64,000 nucleotides of DNA from M3007 sp037445225 (GCA_037445225.1 JBBIKW010000010.1:62001-126000); one strand, 5' to 3'; shown: positions 54,561 through 64,000, counted from the first letter of the stretch. Notes: generated by a model not told the origin, from the letters alone. Made by a program: numbers and translations.

Positions 54561-56948
54561 ATGAAAAAGCATTCTTTATCCTTACCCAGCTTATTGGTCG
54601 CGCTATCAGTTGCTCATGCGCAAGTTAGACCCCAGAGCGATACCATTAAGGTTAGGCCAATAGATATTGGTCCTATTTTGCCGGCAAAAGATATAATCTT
54701 AAGCGTAAAAGAACTTAACGGTTATGTAGACCTGCATACGCATCCTATGAGCTACTTAGGTTTTGGGCGAAAAGCCATGCACGGTGCTCCAGACATAGGC
54801 TGTATCGTTCCTGCTGGAACGCGAGATTGCAATCCCACCCCCTTCCGAGCTAGAACGGTGGCGGAAGCATTGGGACATTGCAACTCCACCCATGGCGGGT
54901 GGGGCACAGATAACGGCTGTGGCGATTACATTAGGGCCGGCATCATTAACTATGCCTTGGACGCCAATTTTGCTTTCAAATCGGATAACCCGCACGGCGA
55001 CCATCATCACGATGGATACCCCAATTTCCCCTATTGGCCGCATCACACCTCTATTCTGCACCAACAAATGTGGTGGGAATGGATCAAGCGCGCCTACGAA
55101 GGCGGGCTGAGAGTATTGGTGGCGCTGACCGTCAGCAGTGAATTGCTAGCAGAGATCTTGAATGGAGACCCGCCCTACGACGACAAATCTGTGGCCGATG
55201 TGCAAATCGATGAGATGATCGCTTTTGTCAATAGACACAAAGACTTCATGGAGATCGCCTATTCGGCTGCCGACGTAAGGCGCATAGTGGGCAATAACAA
55301 ACTAGCGGTAGTGTTGGGGATGGAAGTAGATAGGATAGGTAACTTTGGCAAGCCCGGTGTAACCACCAATGCTAATACGGTAAAGGCAGAGATCAGAAGA
55401 TTATATTCCAAAGGCGTACGCTACGTCTTTCCCGTGCATCTCATCGACAACAGCTTTGGAGGAGCTGCTGTATATAGTATGCTGTTCAATTTTGCTAACA
55501 AGCATGCAAACGGATACCACTTCCGTATAACCACCAGTAGAGACCCCAATGTGCAGTATCGCGCCAACATCACTTCTGGACCGCTGGGCTTTGAAAATGG
55601 CTTGATCCTCGGACTGCGCGGATTTTTGGAAGGGTTGGGGCATATTCCAGCACCCTGTTTTAACGACCTGATAAAATGCTCTCCTCCTCCCGGAAAGGTA
55701 CTCTGTTGCGGCAGCTATGAAAGAGTGATGGCTATTATGAACCCTTCGCCAGAATTCGATGCCTACAAGTATGTTAGCGGAGGGCACGTGAATAGTCTGG
55801 GCCTCACCAACTTAGGCGACATAGCCATCACTGAAATGATGAAGTTAGGAATGATCATTGACATCGACCATATGTCGGAGGCAGCCCAGACGGCGGTAAT
55901 AGAAAAGGCAGAGAGAGTACCGGGAGGATACCCGCTGGTGATGGGGCATAACGGCCTGCGAGGCAGCAACGGCAATGAGCGAAACGCTCCCGAGTACCTG
56001 GTCAGAAGGCTTGCCAGATTGGGCGGTATGTTTGGCGTAGGGACGGCAAATACAACGCCCGATGAATTCGTGAGGAACTATCGGGCTGTGTGGAACGCCA
56101 TGGGCGGCAAGGGCGTGGCTATCGGTACCGATGTCAATGGGTTCGAACCCTTGCCCCGACATTTACGGGCAAAGGACGAAGCCACCAGTCGAGCGTTCTA
56201 CGCGGGATTTTTTAGAGACTCTCCCATTAAAACCAAAAGTGGTATTTCGGGCAGCGGCCGCACCTGGGACTACATCAAAGAGGGCGGTGTATCGCATTAT
56301 GGCCTTATGCCTGAATTTTTATACGATGTAAAAACCTCTGCCGGCGGTGCGGATGTAGTGAATAACCTCATGAGATCAGCCGAGTACTTTGCTCAAATGT
56401 GGGAAAAGTGCGAGAACGCCTCAAAAAAGATCAGCAATGCTCCTGCAGGCGGCACCTATACCTATAACATCCCTCCTATCACCAACCTCTGTCCATTCCA
56501 AAAAGTAGCAGGAGACCATGAGTTTGGCGGCAATGGCCCTCGAGTGAGGGGCAGCGTAACGCTGAGAATCAGCCCCGACGGCACCAATCTGCAGGCTGTT
56601 ATTTCGTTTAACGCCAAGGAAACCGGCGGAGATGGTTCGGAAGTAAGAGGCTCTTGGACGGTCAATATCGGCGAGCCCGCTCCTGCGGGGATGAAGTATA
56701 CGAGAATTAACTCGCCGACTGTGTCTACATTTGATACAGTACTGTCTGGAGGGGGCCGCAATGAAGTCTTTGAAGGCTGTGATGGCGGAGAGCACAAGAT
56801 CACTCCTGCAGAGGGCCCAGTCTCACTAATGATTGTTGTGGGAGACACCGGAGGAGCGGATATTAGCGGCGATAGCGACTGTAATTGCGACACGCGAATT
56901 GTCCGAATCGACCTAAAGCCCGTAAGCGTCACGTTATCTAACAGGTAA
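54561..56948 (+). CDS. secreted M19-dipeptidase-like amidohydrolase with C-terminal beta domain
   Basis: 795 residues, intact. Signal peptide ends near SVAHAQ. The catalytic domain (about 50-600) has candidate metal ligands His59 and His61 in DLHTHP, Glu in LGMEVDRIG (about 255), His in FPVHLIDN (about 293), DIDHMS (about 430), GHNGLRG (about 460) and GTDVNGF (about 521); GGMFGVG is as in membrane dipeptidases (M19). Unlike M19 it has HxH rather than HxD at the first site and long insertions. Residues about 640-795 form a separate beta-rich domain. It probably hydrolyses an amide or dipeptide outside the cytoplasm. Confidence 0.75.
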   Translation: MKKHSLSLPSLLVALSVAHAQVRPQSDTIKVRPIDIGPILPAKDIILSVKELNGYVDLHTHPMSYLGFGRKAMHGAPDIGCIVPAGTRDCNPTPFRARTVAEALGHCNSTHGGWGTDNGCGDYIRAGIINYALDANFAFKSDNPHGDHHHDGYPNFPYWPHHTSILHQQMWWEWIKRAYEGGLRVLVALTVSSELLAEILNGDPPYDDKSVADVQIDEMIAFVNRHKDFMEIAYSAADVRRIVGNNKLAVVLGMEVDRIGNFGKPGVTTNANTVKAEIRRLYSKGVRYVFPVHLIDNSFGGAAVYSMLFNFANKHANGYHFRITTSRDPNVQYRANITSGPLGFENGLILGLRGFLEGLGHIPAPCFNDLIKCSPPPGKVLCCGSYERVMAIMNPSPEFDAYKYVSGGHVNSLGLTNLGDIAITEMMKLGMIIDIDHMSEAAQTAVIEKAERVPGGYPLVMGHNGLRGSNGNERNAPEYLVRRLARLGGMFGVGTANTTPDEFVRNYRAVWNAMGGKGVAIGTDVNGFEPLPRHLRAKDEATSRAFYAGFFRDSPIKTKSGISGSGRTWDYIKEGGVSHYGLMPEFLYDVKTSAGGADVVNNLMRSAEYFAQMWEKCENASKKISNAPAGGTYTYNIPPITNLCPFQKVAGDHEFGGNGPRVRGSVTLRISPDGTNLQAVISFNAKETGGDGSEVRGSWTVNIGEPAPAGMKYTRINSPTVSTFDTVLSGGGRNEVFEGCDGGEHKITPAEGPVSLMIVVGDTGGADISGDSDCNCDTRIVRIDLKPVSVTLSNR

Positions 56949-57122
56949 AATTATCCCGAACGCTCCTGTAACTCATTCATCCTCAGAGTCCCCCCCGTCG
57001 GGTAACCGCCCAGCTACGCTTCTTTCCATCTTTCTTCATCACTAACCTACTTTTTTGCTATGAAAAAGCATCTATTTGTTCTATTTTATTTATTCAGTAC
57101 GCTTTTGGCGGCTCACGCACAG

Positions 57123-57487
57123 GTTGTCTTGAGCTTTAGGTTTATCACCGGAAACGACGATTTGCGCGGCGGGAACGACAACGTGCACATCGTTGTTCTC
57201 CTTAGCGATAGCAGGCAGTTGTCCTTTAATAACGTCAATGCCCGGCGCTCGATGGAGCGACCACTCGAGACAAACGGTGAGGCGAACCATACCCGCGCCA
57301 ACTCGCATGGAGAACATCGCTGGAGTACGGATTGAAACGACCTTTTCGGGCGGTATAGGCGGCGATAATTGGAATTTGAACCGCCTGACTGTTACTGCAA
57401 GAAGTGGCTCATCGAGTCGACAGCTTTTCGACCAATCCGGCAACCCGCTGTTTCGCTTTACTGGAGATAATAGGGTTAAAGAGTTTC
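57123..57487 (+). repeat. beta-sandwich-like domain, copy A
   Basis: About 120 codons: TGNDDLRGGNDNV, then GARWSDHSRQTV, GVRIETTFSGGIGGDNWNLN and PLFRFTGDNRVKEFRF. It matches copy B (58198-58559) over its whole length, with most positions the same. Resembles the PLAT/lectin-like sandwich folds often attached to secreted hydrolases. It carries frameshift 1. Confidence 0.65.
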
Positions 57488-58197
57488 GCTTCCGATCCTC
57501 TATACCACCGGCTCCTCCCGTCATGACGAGATTTGATCCGAGTCGCCATGGTTTTAGATTTTCCAACAGATTTAAAAACATAGTTGTTAGTGAGTTAAAT
57601 ATCACTACGCGAGGGCTATGCGGCGGTATGGTATATGCTGCGTTAGACTATTTTAAGAGAAACCAACCGATTCCGCTCCAAGATTATATGCCTGCTGAGG
57701 GCACTACCTTGCAGCGATACCTTTACGATCGGCAGGTAAATTCGATAGTCGAAAACGCTGATAAATGGGGAGAATATGGTTTTAATCCATTTGGCAACCG
57801 AAATCGGGAGTTCTTTAACTGGGGGATTCAGATGGGATCCGGTCGCTTGGGAGAGTTGAGGGCGTTTATTGACCGAGGGGAACCGGTGCCGTTAGGGCTT
57901 CAAGAGTGCGGCGCCGATTGCCGCTGCGCTAACGGTTGTCCGGGAAGCCATCAAGTCCTGGCTATCGGCTATCAGCTAGGCCGATATTCGGGAGACATGA
58001 CTAACCACGTCGAGGATGTCCGAATCTTTGTGTACGACCCGAATCATCCGGGCAGGATCATGACGCTGAGGCCCAACGTCGCCGGCGCATGGTATGAGTA
58101 CGTAGAAGATGCGAATTGCCGCTGGCGCGCCTATTTCGTCAATCAAAAATATAGGCCAAGCGTTCCACCTGCGATTGCGCACACCTCTTCTGAGCTG

Positions 58198-58559
58198 CTG
58201 GTGGAATTTGTCACTGGAAACGACGACTTGCGTGGCGGGAACGACAACGTGAACATTGTCCTTCTACTGCGCTCGGCGCTTCTCTTCGGTTCGACAACGT
58301 AAACGGCAGTGCGCGATGGATCGACCGCTCCTCACAAACTGTCGTTCGCGATTTGCCCGCTAAAATACAGCCCACCGATATTGTAGGAATAAGAATAGAA
58401 ACCACTTTTTCGGGCGGCATAGCTGGAGATAACTGGAACCTCGATGGCCTAACAGTCCGAATAAAACAAGGGACAAATATTCAAACCCTATTCGAACAGC
58501 GGAAACAACCACTGTTCCGATTTACGGGCAGGGAACGGGTGAAAGAATTTAGGTTTTGA
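58198..58559 (+). repeat. beta-sandwich-like domain, copy B
   Basis: Second copy: TGNDDLRGGNDNV, FDNVNGSARWIDRSSQTVV, GIRIETTFSGGIAGDNWNLD and PLFRFTGRERVKEFRF, ending at the gene's stop codon. It carries frameshift 2. The copies have diverged at synonymous and other positions, so this is an old duplication, not an assembly artefact. Confidence 0.65.
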
Positions 58560-58944
58560 GGATAGAGTTCTTGCAAAAGAAAAAAGAGGGAAGGTATGGC
58601 TTTCTCCTCTTCTCTATCGAGGTAGTACTGCCTCCTCAGTTGCAATAGGACTGAACTCTCATGTCCTTCTCCCATAGATAGCTCACTCGAAAACTATCGC
58701 ATTGGCTGGAATAGACAGCAACGCGATACAGCCGACATATTCTCGCTGCACAGGCTTCTGAAAACCGCTCGTAGGTAAAAAGTGGGACGATAAGTTCGGA
58801 TCTCCATACCAGTCAGCACGGGGCAATCACGCACTATGTGAGGTGTCATATTATTTTTTCGCATATAAAAATCAGCGAACTCATAAAAAACAAAGAGCTC
58901 TCCCTCTATGAGGGAGAGCTCTTTACAGTCCACAGTAGCATTAT
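58560..58944. other. intergenic stretch between two convergent broken genes
   Basis: No gene-like frame. It contains the terminator at 58892-58924 and, near 58577-58617, an imperfect A/G-rich versus C/T-rich inverted repeat that may end the rightward transcript. Otherwise nothing is evident. Confidence 0.6.
58892..58924 (-). terminator. Rho-independent terminator of the leftward surface-protein gene
   Basis: AAAGAGCTCTCCCTC and GAGGGAGAGCTCTTT form a perfect 15-bp stem with a three-base loop. On the minus strand it is followed by GTTTTTT. It lies 20 bases past the stop codon at 58945. Confidence 0.85.
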
Positions 58945-61900
58945 TCAGTCTTTACAACTGCCCAATATGCCTATGTTAAAGATGCATTGGGCGCTTTGAC
59001 CGAATGAGTTGGTCACAGTCAACTTGATGGCCACTGTCCCTGGGTTGACGATTGTGCCCGACGCCGGCACCTGGGTGATAGAGAGCGATCCGCCGCAGCC
59101 TCCGCTAACGCTAGCTAAGCCGGTGTAATCGCCTAAAACAGCCCGACAACTGGCGTTGGCAGTAAGCGGTTCCACACCCGTCGGACAGGTGATGGTGAGA
59201 GATGGGAAACCCTCGTCGATTTCTCCGTTACAGTTGTTGTCTACTCCGTTGCGTACTTCAGGCGCTCCTGGGTAAACGTTGGAATTCGTGTCGTCACAGT
59301 CCTCTGGTTCAGCGAAGCCATCTCCATCTAAATCGGTTCCACCACCGCAGCCCAGTCCACCTACCTTGTTGACTGTAAATACACAGGAAGCAGTATTTCC
59401 GCTAGCATCGGTGGCGGTAAGGGTGACGGTCATGGGCCCAACACCGCTGACAGTGGTACCCGGTGCAGGCGACTGGCTGACGGTGGCCGTACCTGGGCAG
59501 TTGTCGTTGGCCGTGGCCAAGCCGGTGTAATCGGGCGAGGACGCCTGGCAGTTGGATCCCAGCGTCAGGGTTTGAGTGGGCGGACACGTGATGGTGGGCG
59601 CCTGAATATCGTTCACCGTAATCTGGAATGAGCAAGAGGCATCGGGTGGGCAGCCATTAGTAGCGGTGATGGTAACTGTAGTAGTGCCTACGTTAAAAAA
59701 CGATCCTGAGCCTGTTCCGGCGCCGCTTCCCGTCGTTGCGCCGCTAAAACTATGGCTCAACGTAGGGGCGGGAGAGCCTGTGGCTATGGCCGCATAAGTC
59801 ACATTGGCTCCGCATACTCCTGGGGCCGTCGGGACGACGATGTCTGTCGGGCAACTTGTAAATGCAGGAGGCGTACAAGAGGAAGACTGAACCACGAGCA
59901 CGATGTCGTTGCCATCGCCGCCCAAATAAGTAATCGTAGCATTCAAACCACTGCCCAAGATATTGACGATAGTGCCTCCTTCAGGCAGACCCGAAAAGTT
60001 CCCAATAACCGGGTCGGTGCCGTCGTTTACACCGATCACGAAGGTTGTTGGTACGTAGGTACCCGAGAGCTCTAAGATGGCCCCTGAAACATTAATCTTC
60101 CCGTTCAGGCTAAGTTGTGTATACGTACTGCCCGTCCCATCGCCTGCTGTGGTGCCGTTGATAATGAAGCACACGGGTCGTCCGGGTACAATGGTAAAAT
60201 CGTCGCAGACGATATCTAAGCCGCCTAAGTTGGGCAAGAAACCGTTCGGACTGAAGGTGGGAATTACTATCAGGTCATTCCCCGCACCGACATCGAAAGT
60301 ACCCCCGTCGTTTCGAAGATGATATCCTCTCCTGAAGTAAGCAAGGCCCCCTCATCGATGGTAATCGGCACAGTGACGGAAATGTCGCCAGACAAGCCGT
60401 TCCCTACGAAGAGAAAAGAGGCGTTAATTCGATTTAATTCCGCATCCGACAGCGAGAGAGGCCCGCCTAACACATCGCTTGTTGTGCCAATATCTATGGC
60501 AACTCCCAGTGTATACTGCCGCAAGTCTACAGGGCCAGGTGCATTTATAATGGCCGGCGCATTGAATACCATGCTATTGGCTTGCATGGTAACGCTGCCT
60601 ATTGCCGATATCAGCGTACTATCGGGCGCTAAATAGATGCCGAAGTGGTTTGTGCCAGCACCTTCTATTCCCGTAATATTAATGGCTCCGCTAGTGGTGT
60701 TGACCGTAGAGCCATTATGTGCTATGAAAAAACCATAGCCATCTGTGCCTCCAGGATTGTATCCTCCCTGTCCTTGAATGAAAATATCTCCACCGCTAGA
60801 CGAAATTTCGCTGTTAAAAGCCACGCGCACTCCTTGAGCGGAACTCAGAGAATTTCCTCCATACCCCCGTACGTTGATGTTCCCCGATGCAGATCAAATC
60901 TTTCCTCCAAAAGCCGTATTGACCCCGCGGTTCCCAAGCAAAGAAGAGCCCGCGCCCCCATAGCCTCTTACTGTAACGACATCCGCTCCTCCTTGCACGA
61001 CACCATCGTTGCGCACCAATACTCCTATGTTGTGACCTTCATCATTCGTTGTCCCGCCCCATCCCTCTATATCTATTGCGTCTCCATCGGCAAGTGCCTG
61101 TTCTTCTATGAAAACACCTACATTAGAGCTGGAGGTGTCTGTTCCGCCTCCTTGTCCGTCTATAGTGATACTAGGAGCAGATACTGTCAATCCATGGCGA
61201 AGCAGAACGCCGTGGTTTTGGTCGCCAGAGGCAAGAGAAGAGCCCACCCCATTAATATACACGGTTGCAGATGAAGAAGTAATTGTAGAAGGGCCGAAAG
61301 TATGTACACCGCAGTTGAAATTAGACGGTGAGTCTCCACCTGCCAAGCCATAAATATAACCATAGTCGTTGCCACTGATCGTTGTGCCTGTATCGGTGAT
61401 CGATACACCGTGATTTTGGCTCAAAGTACCCATTCCACCCTGACCGTAGATATACAGAGCGAACCCAGAAGTCACCGTCGCACCACCACTTATTTCCGTT
61501 CCTACTTGCCCATACCCGGTTCCTCCAGCATAACCGGAAATATAAACGGAGTTAGTAGAAGCTACCAAGGTCCCTGCATCCGCCACCTGGACACCGAGAT
61601 TGTATGATCCTGCGGACTCTCCACCATATCCTGTAATATGCACATTATTTCCCGATATTTGTGCTCCTAAAACCATCCTTACTCCGCTTTGGTAGCCGAA
61701 TACGTGATCTCCACCACGCCCCGTAATGTATATATCTCCACTACCCAAATCCTGTACGACACCACCTATGTAAACTCCTGTAAAATCTCCTGAAGTATAG
61801 GGAAATATGCAGTCGTTAGCATATATGTAGATTTGTCCGTTGGTATTTGTCAGGCTACCGGAGGAAGGGATGTTCACTGTTCTCGTAACATTGATATACG

Positions 61901-63036
61901 CAGTTCCTTGGTCAAGTGTGACACTGCCCGAAATTTCTACGTTATCCGCTCCTGGTGAAGAGTCATCGTCGCATAAGTCCACGTATAGACTGTATCCTGT
62001 AGCAAAACCGATACTCCCCTGAATATATACGTCATCATCGCCAATACCGCCATTTATATACAAATTGGGAAGAGGATCCACAAAAGTCTGCACAAAAATA
62101 TCATCGTCTCCGCCTTCCGGATTGACAAAGATATCTGTAAATACCTACTAAGCCGAGCGTTACTGGGAAGGGCAGTGCTGGGCCGCTGTTGAGCGAGTAT
62201 GTGCGAACAGGAAACGTATTAAACTCGATGTTTCCTGGAGATGGTTCACTTATTTTTTTTATAATAGCATCGCTGTTGCCTTTCAGATCGGTTACAATGA
62301 TTTGCCCCCCTGTGGTAGTGATGCTGTAGTCGGGGCTATAAGCCACAAAAGAAAAATCGTCGATACTTAAGCCGTGGTCGTTGCCAAGGGCATTGGTCAC
62401 CCGCCAGCGCAGCCATAAGACCTCTCCGTCGTCCCAGCCCAGTGCGCTTAGCGTACCACCTAAGCCAAAGACCTTACCGGTAGTATTGCCGTCTATAGCA
62501 CCGCTATTGTTGTTTACTGGACTTGTGAAATTGAACGAATCTCCCGGAGCCGTCCAAGTACCTACCGCAGTAAAAGAAGACCCAATTCCATACTCGAATA
62601 TGAGCAATTGGACCGACGTATTATCCGCTCGCCATTGTTCGCCATCGAAGAATACATCTGCTATGTCAATTGTCTCACCCGTGTTGTTGAGAAAGGCCAC
62701 TGCTATCCATCCGGCGACAGTGCCAGAGCTAGGGCCTCCCCAATAAGTGCCTCCCGATCCAAGGGCTCCCAATGCGCGTTCTGAGCTGGAAGTAGACCCA
62801 AAGCTATACATACTGCCCGTGGTGCTACTGCCGTTTCCAGCATTATAGGCGGTTAGTGCCGTACCGGGCGCCGGCTGCCGGAAAAGGTACCAGCCCGGAA
62901 TAGTGCTGTTGTTCGTCCAGCTCACGTTTGTACCCGACGCAGCTAGGGTGTTAAAATCCTGGGTATATGGCGTGTTGGGTGTCGTAATGGGTATCTGCCC
63001 TGTAGAGTAAAGACTCCGACAGATGAGAAAAAGCAA
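58945..63036 (-). pseudogene. large repeat/HYR surface protein gene with two frameshifts and an in-frame TGA
   Basis: About 1360 codons. No ATG is found at the start: TTG at 63036 is the first usable codon, after an in-frame TAA and eight codons of signal-like sequence (VCRLHLLLFLICRSLYSTG). Parts in order: an N-terminal jelly-roll-like domain (62150-63000), an extended repeat region (about 60600-62090), a bridging beta domain, HYR modules (TCPTDIVVPTAPGVCGANVT; TCPPTQTLTLGSNC), and a MopE-like DLDGDGFAEPEDCDD...DNNCNGEIDEG motif. Breaks: an extra G near 62143-62150, TGA at 60896-60894, and a G-run of five at 60306-60302 that needs six. No T9SS sorting domain is seen at the end (FNIGILGSCKD), which may mean the 3' end is also truncated. 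Confidence 0.75.
60640..62060 (-). repeat. about eleven repeats of roughly 40 residues, beta-helix-like
   Basis: The repeat unit reads roughly V-x-I-x-G-x-GG, about 10 variable residues, NxGV-x-(I/V), 8 residues, then an I-S or V-x-S segment; examples are VHITGYGGESAGSYNLGVQV, VYISGYAGGTGYGQVGTEIS and INVRGYGGNSLSSAQGVRVA. The regular short beta strands and conserved Gly suggest a parallel beta-helix or beta-roll surface fibre. The in-frame TGA is inside this region. Confidence 0.6.
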
Positions 63037-63057
63037 GAGATGTAAACGGCAAACGAT

Positions 63058-63578
63058 ACTTTATTTATTTTTTAGATTTATTTAAAAATAATGATTAGAT
63101 GCAGAGGATAATCTGCAGAAAAATTGAACTGCTTATTACGGGAAAACCGACTTTTGAGGAGTCCTAATTATTAAAAGCCATAGGGGCGAGGCAAATGTAA
63201 ACGGGAGCAATGTTTCGGTCAAGATTAACCCAGTAAATTTTTTATTAATATTTTTCACCCCCTCCAATCCCTTAGATCGATAGAATGAGGGCACTATTCT
63301 CTTTGAAGGGAAATCGTCTACTCTCCGATACAAATAGTGGCCTTCAAGTAGAACACAGCCTACGGATGCAATTCTTTTTGCTGCGCAACTATATGTAGGA
63401 GGAAGACGGCAGACTAGCTTACTGTTTTATAAAAACCAGTAGGGTAATGCTTTTCTTCATCGGCTTCTCGTTCTGAAAGCAGGCTTCTTCTAAAAAAATT
63501 GACGGCCTAAGAGCAACTATTTGCTCAGAAATCTTGTTTACTGCGGTACTTATTACCTTAAAACAAATCCTTATTGCG
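63058..63578. other. AT-rich intergenic region of 521 bases
   Basis: No gene-like reading frame with a good start or composition. TATCGTTTG (63058-63050, minus strand) is close to, but one base longer than, the -7 consensus and may belong to the surface-protein gene. No terminator or repeat of note. Confidence 0.5.
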
Positions 63579-63899
63579 ATGGTACAGCATTTTACCGACC
63601 AGAACTTTGAAAGCGAGGTGCTCAGCAGCAACCAGTTGACCGTGGTGGATCTTTGGGCAGAGTGGTGTGGCCCATGTAAGCTGATGAATCCGGTAGTGGA
63701 AGAGTTGGCAAAGGATTACGCAGGGCGCGTCGTGATTGGAAAACTGGATGTCGATGAGAATCCGGAAGTGCCTACGAAGTACAATGTTCGCGGCATTCCT
63801 ACCTTTTTATTCTTTAAGAACGGTGCGCTTGTCGATAGACTGGTAGGGACTCGGTCAAAAGAGGAGTTTGTCAAGAAGATCGATGCTTTGCTGGGCTGA
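63579..63899 (+). CDS. trxA: thioredoxin
   Basis: 106 residues from the ATG at 63579 (MVQHFTDQNFESEV). Active site WCGPC with Cys30 and Cys33, followed by the conserved KLDVDENPEVPTKYNVRGIPT segment containing the cis-Pro. Cytoplasmic disulfide reductase. The start 15 codons upstream is less likely because the family begins here. Followed by a strong terminator; intact, in contrast to the genes to its left. Confidence 0.95.
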   Translation: MVQHFTDQNFESEVLSSNQLTVVDLWAEWCGPCKLMNPVVEELAKDYAGRVVIGKLDVDENPEVPTKYNVRGIPTFLFFKNGALVDRLVGTRSKEEFVKKIDALLG

Positions 63900-63921
63900 G
63901 GCGGATGTTGCAGCTCTTTTT

Positions 63922-63964
63922 TGCGGTGTTTTGCCCTCGATAGGCAAGGCACCGCAGATTTTTT
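63922..63964 (+). terminator. Rho-independent terminator after trxA
   Basis: TGCGGTG, TT and TTGCC (63922-63935) pair with GGCAA, GG and CACCGCA (63943-63956), with two T-G pairs in the middle and a seven-base loop, followed by GATTTTTTG. Confidence 0.85.
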
Positions 63965-63969
63965 GCAAA

Positions 63970-63997
63970 TTGGCCGGCGAAGGCTATCGTACTTTTG
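63970..63997 (+). promoter_or_regulatory. promoter at the right edge, for a gene beyond the window
   Basis: TTGG (63970-63973) and TACTTTTG (63990-63997) are separated by 16 bases, almost as at the glutamate dehydrogenase promoter. The gene it serves lies beyond the window edge. Confidence 0.5.
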
Positions 63998-64000
63998 CTC

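Larger units (their letters stand above)
57060..58559 (+). pseudogene. secreted papain/C39-like cysteine peptidase gene with two frameshifts
   Basis: About 500 codons in three frames. Signal peptide (FVLFYLFSTLLAAHAQ), domain copy A, a central peptidase-like domain, and domain copy B. The central domain has TTRGLCGGMVYAALDYF (candidate nucleophile Cys), GSHQVLAIGYQ (His) and VYDPNHPG (Asn/Asp), in the order and spacing seen in papain-like and C39-like peptidases. Frame change 1 lies at about 57237-57245 (removing one C of CCC restores the reading). Frame change 2 lies at about 58262-58293, where one base must be added. The two domain copies align with each other across both breaks, so the intact frame is clear. 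Confidence 0.75.

Noticed and set aside
57060..58559. Programmed ribosomal frameshifting as the explanation for the peptidase gene
   Set aside because: No slippery heptamer or downstream pseudoknot was seen, and the two breaks need opposite corrections; mutation or sequencing error is simpler.
34948..60896. Reassignment of TGA or TAG to an amino acid
   Set aside because: Intact genes in the window end with TGA (aroQ, trxA), TAG (gldJ, murF) and TAA (glutamate dehydrogenase, PKD gene), and lesions involve both codons plus frameshifts, so a code change does not explain them.
63419..63631. Leftward 70-codon frame overlapping trxA start
   Set aside because: Composition is unlike a protein and it runs over the trxA start; the upstream DNA looks like plain AT-rich spacer.
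1..64000. CRISPR arrays, IS elements, prophage, att sites, riboswitches, rRNA
   Set aside because: No direct-repeat/spacer pattern, transposase, integrase, phage gene, known riboswitch core or rRNA segment was recognised on reading either strand.

Overview
The window is chromosomal DNA of a member of the Bacteroidota, most likely a free-living aerobic relative of the Saprospiria/Chitinophagia/Cytophagia. Support: gliding/type IX secretion genes (a PorP/SprF-like protein, gldJ followed by murF), secreted proteins with T9SS sorting domains, a bacillithiol pathway (bshB1, bshA), ATP-type PEP carboxykinase, the Bacteroidota type of photolyase/porin/OmpA repertoire, and repeated promoter boxes of the Bacteroidota form TAnnTTTG close upstream of start codons. 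No phage, IS element, CRISPR array or rRNA was seen. One tRNA (CAU anticodon) is present.

Layout. 0-47.2 kb is a dense, mostly intact housekeeping region: MerR-like regulator, methyltransferase, aroQ, FadN-like beta-oxidation enzyme, bshB1, a NamZ-like (DUF1343) secreted enzyme, bshA, a HemC-like protein that lacks the catalytic residues, type 2 IPP isomerase, PorP/SprF, gldJ, murF, a degenerate arginase-fold protein, glutamate dehydrogenase, an OmpA-family protein, DUF3108 protein, tRNA, rpsA, a secreted propeller-like protein, M28 peptidase, a DUF3298-like protein, pckA, smc, a CBS protein, Hsp20, a universal stress protein gene with an internal stop, a DUF5691-like protein, a lipoprotein, a giant PKD/T9SS-B surface protein, fabI, a putative porin, a photolyase and an SPFH/prohibitin protein.

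47.7-63.1 kb is an accessory block around a two-component system: a large Reg_prop-type sensor histidine kinase and a NarL/LuxR-type response regulator, with secreted proteins on both sides (an M19-like amidohydrolase, a papain/C39-like cysteine peptidase between two copies of a beta-sandwich-like domain, a Cys-rich secreted protein, and a large HYR/MopE-like repeat surface protein). Five of these genes carry eight in-frame stops or frameshifts, whereas only one such lesion was seen in the first 47 kb.

The most interesting signal is a shared 20-bp element, AGTACCCAAAAAGGTAATTG or a one-base variant, with the dyad TACC-N6-GGTA. It occurs three times, upstream of the secreted gene left of the kinase (pointing left), of the response-regulator gene, and of the secreted gene to its right. 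Each copy lies exactly 39 bp (first base to first base) before a -7-like box. I read this as the operator of the response regulator and the core of a small, autoregulated secretion/surface regulon that may be decaying or may contain sequencing errors. The window ends with trxA and its terminator.
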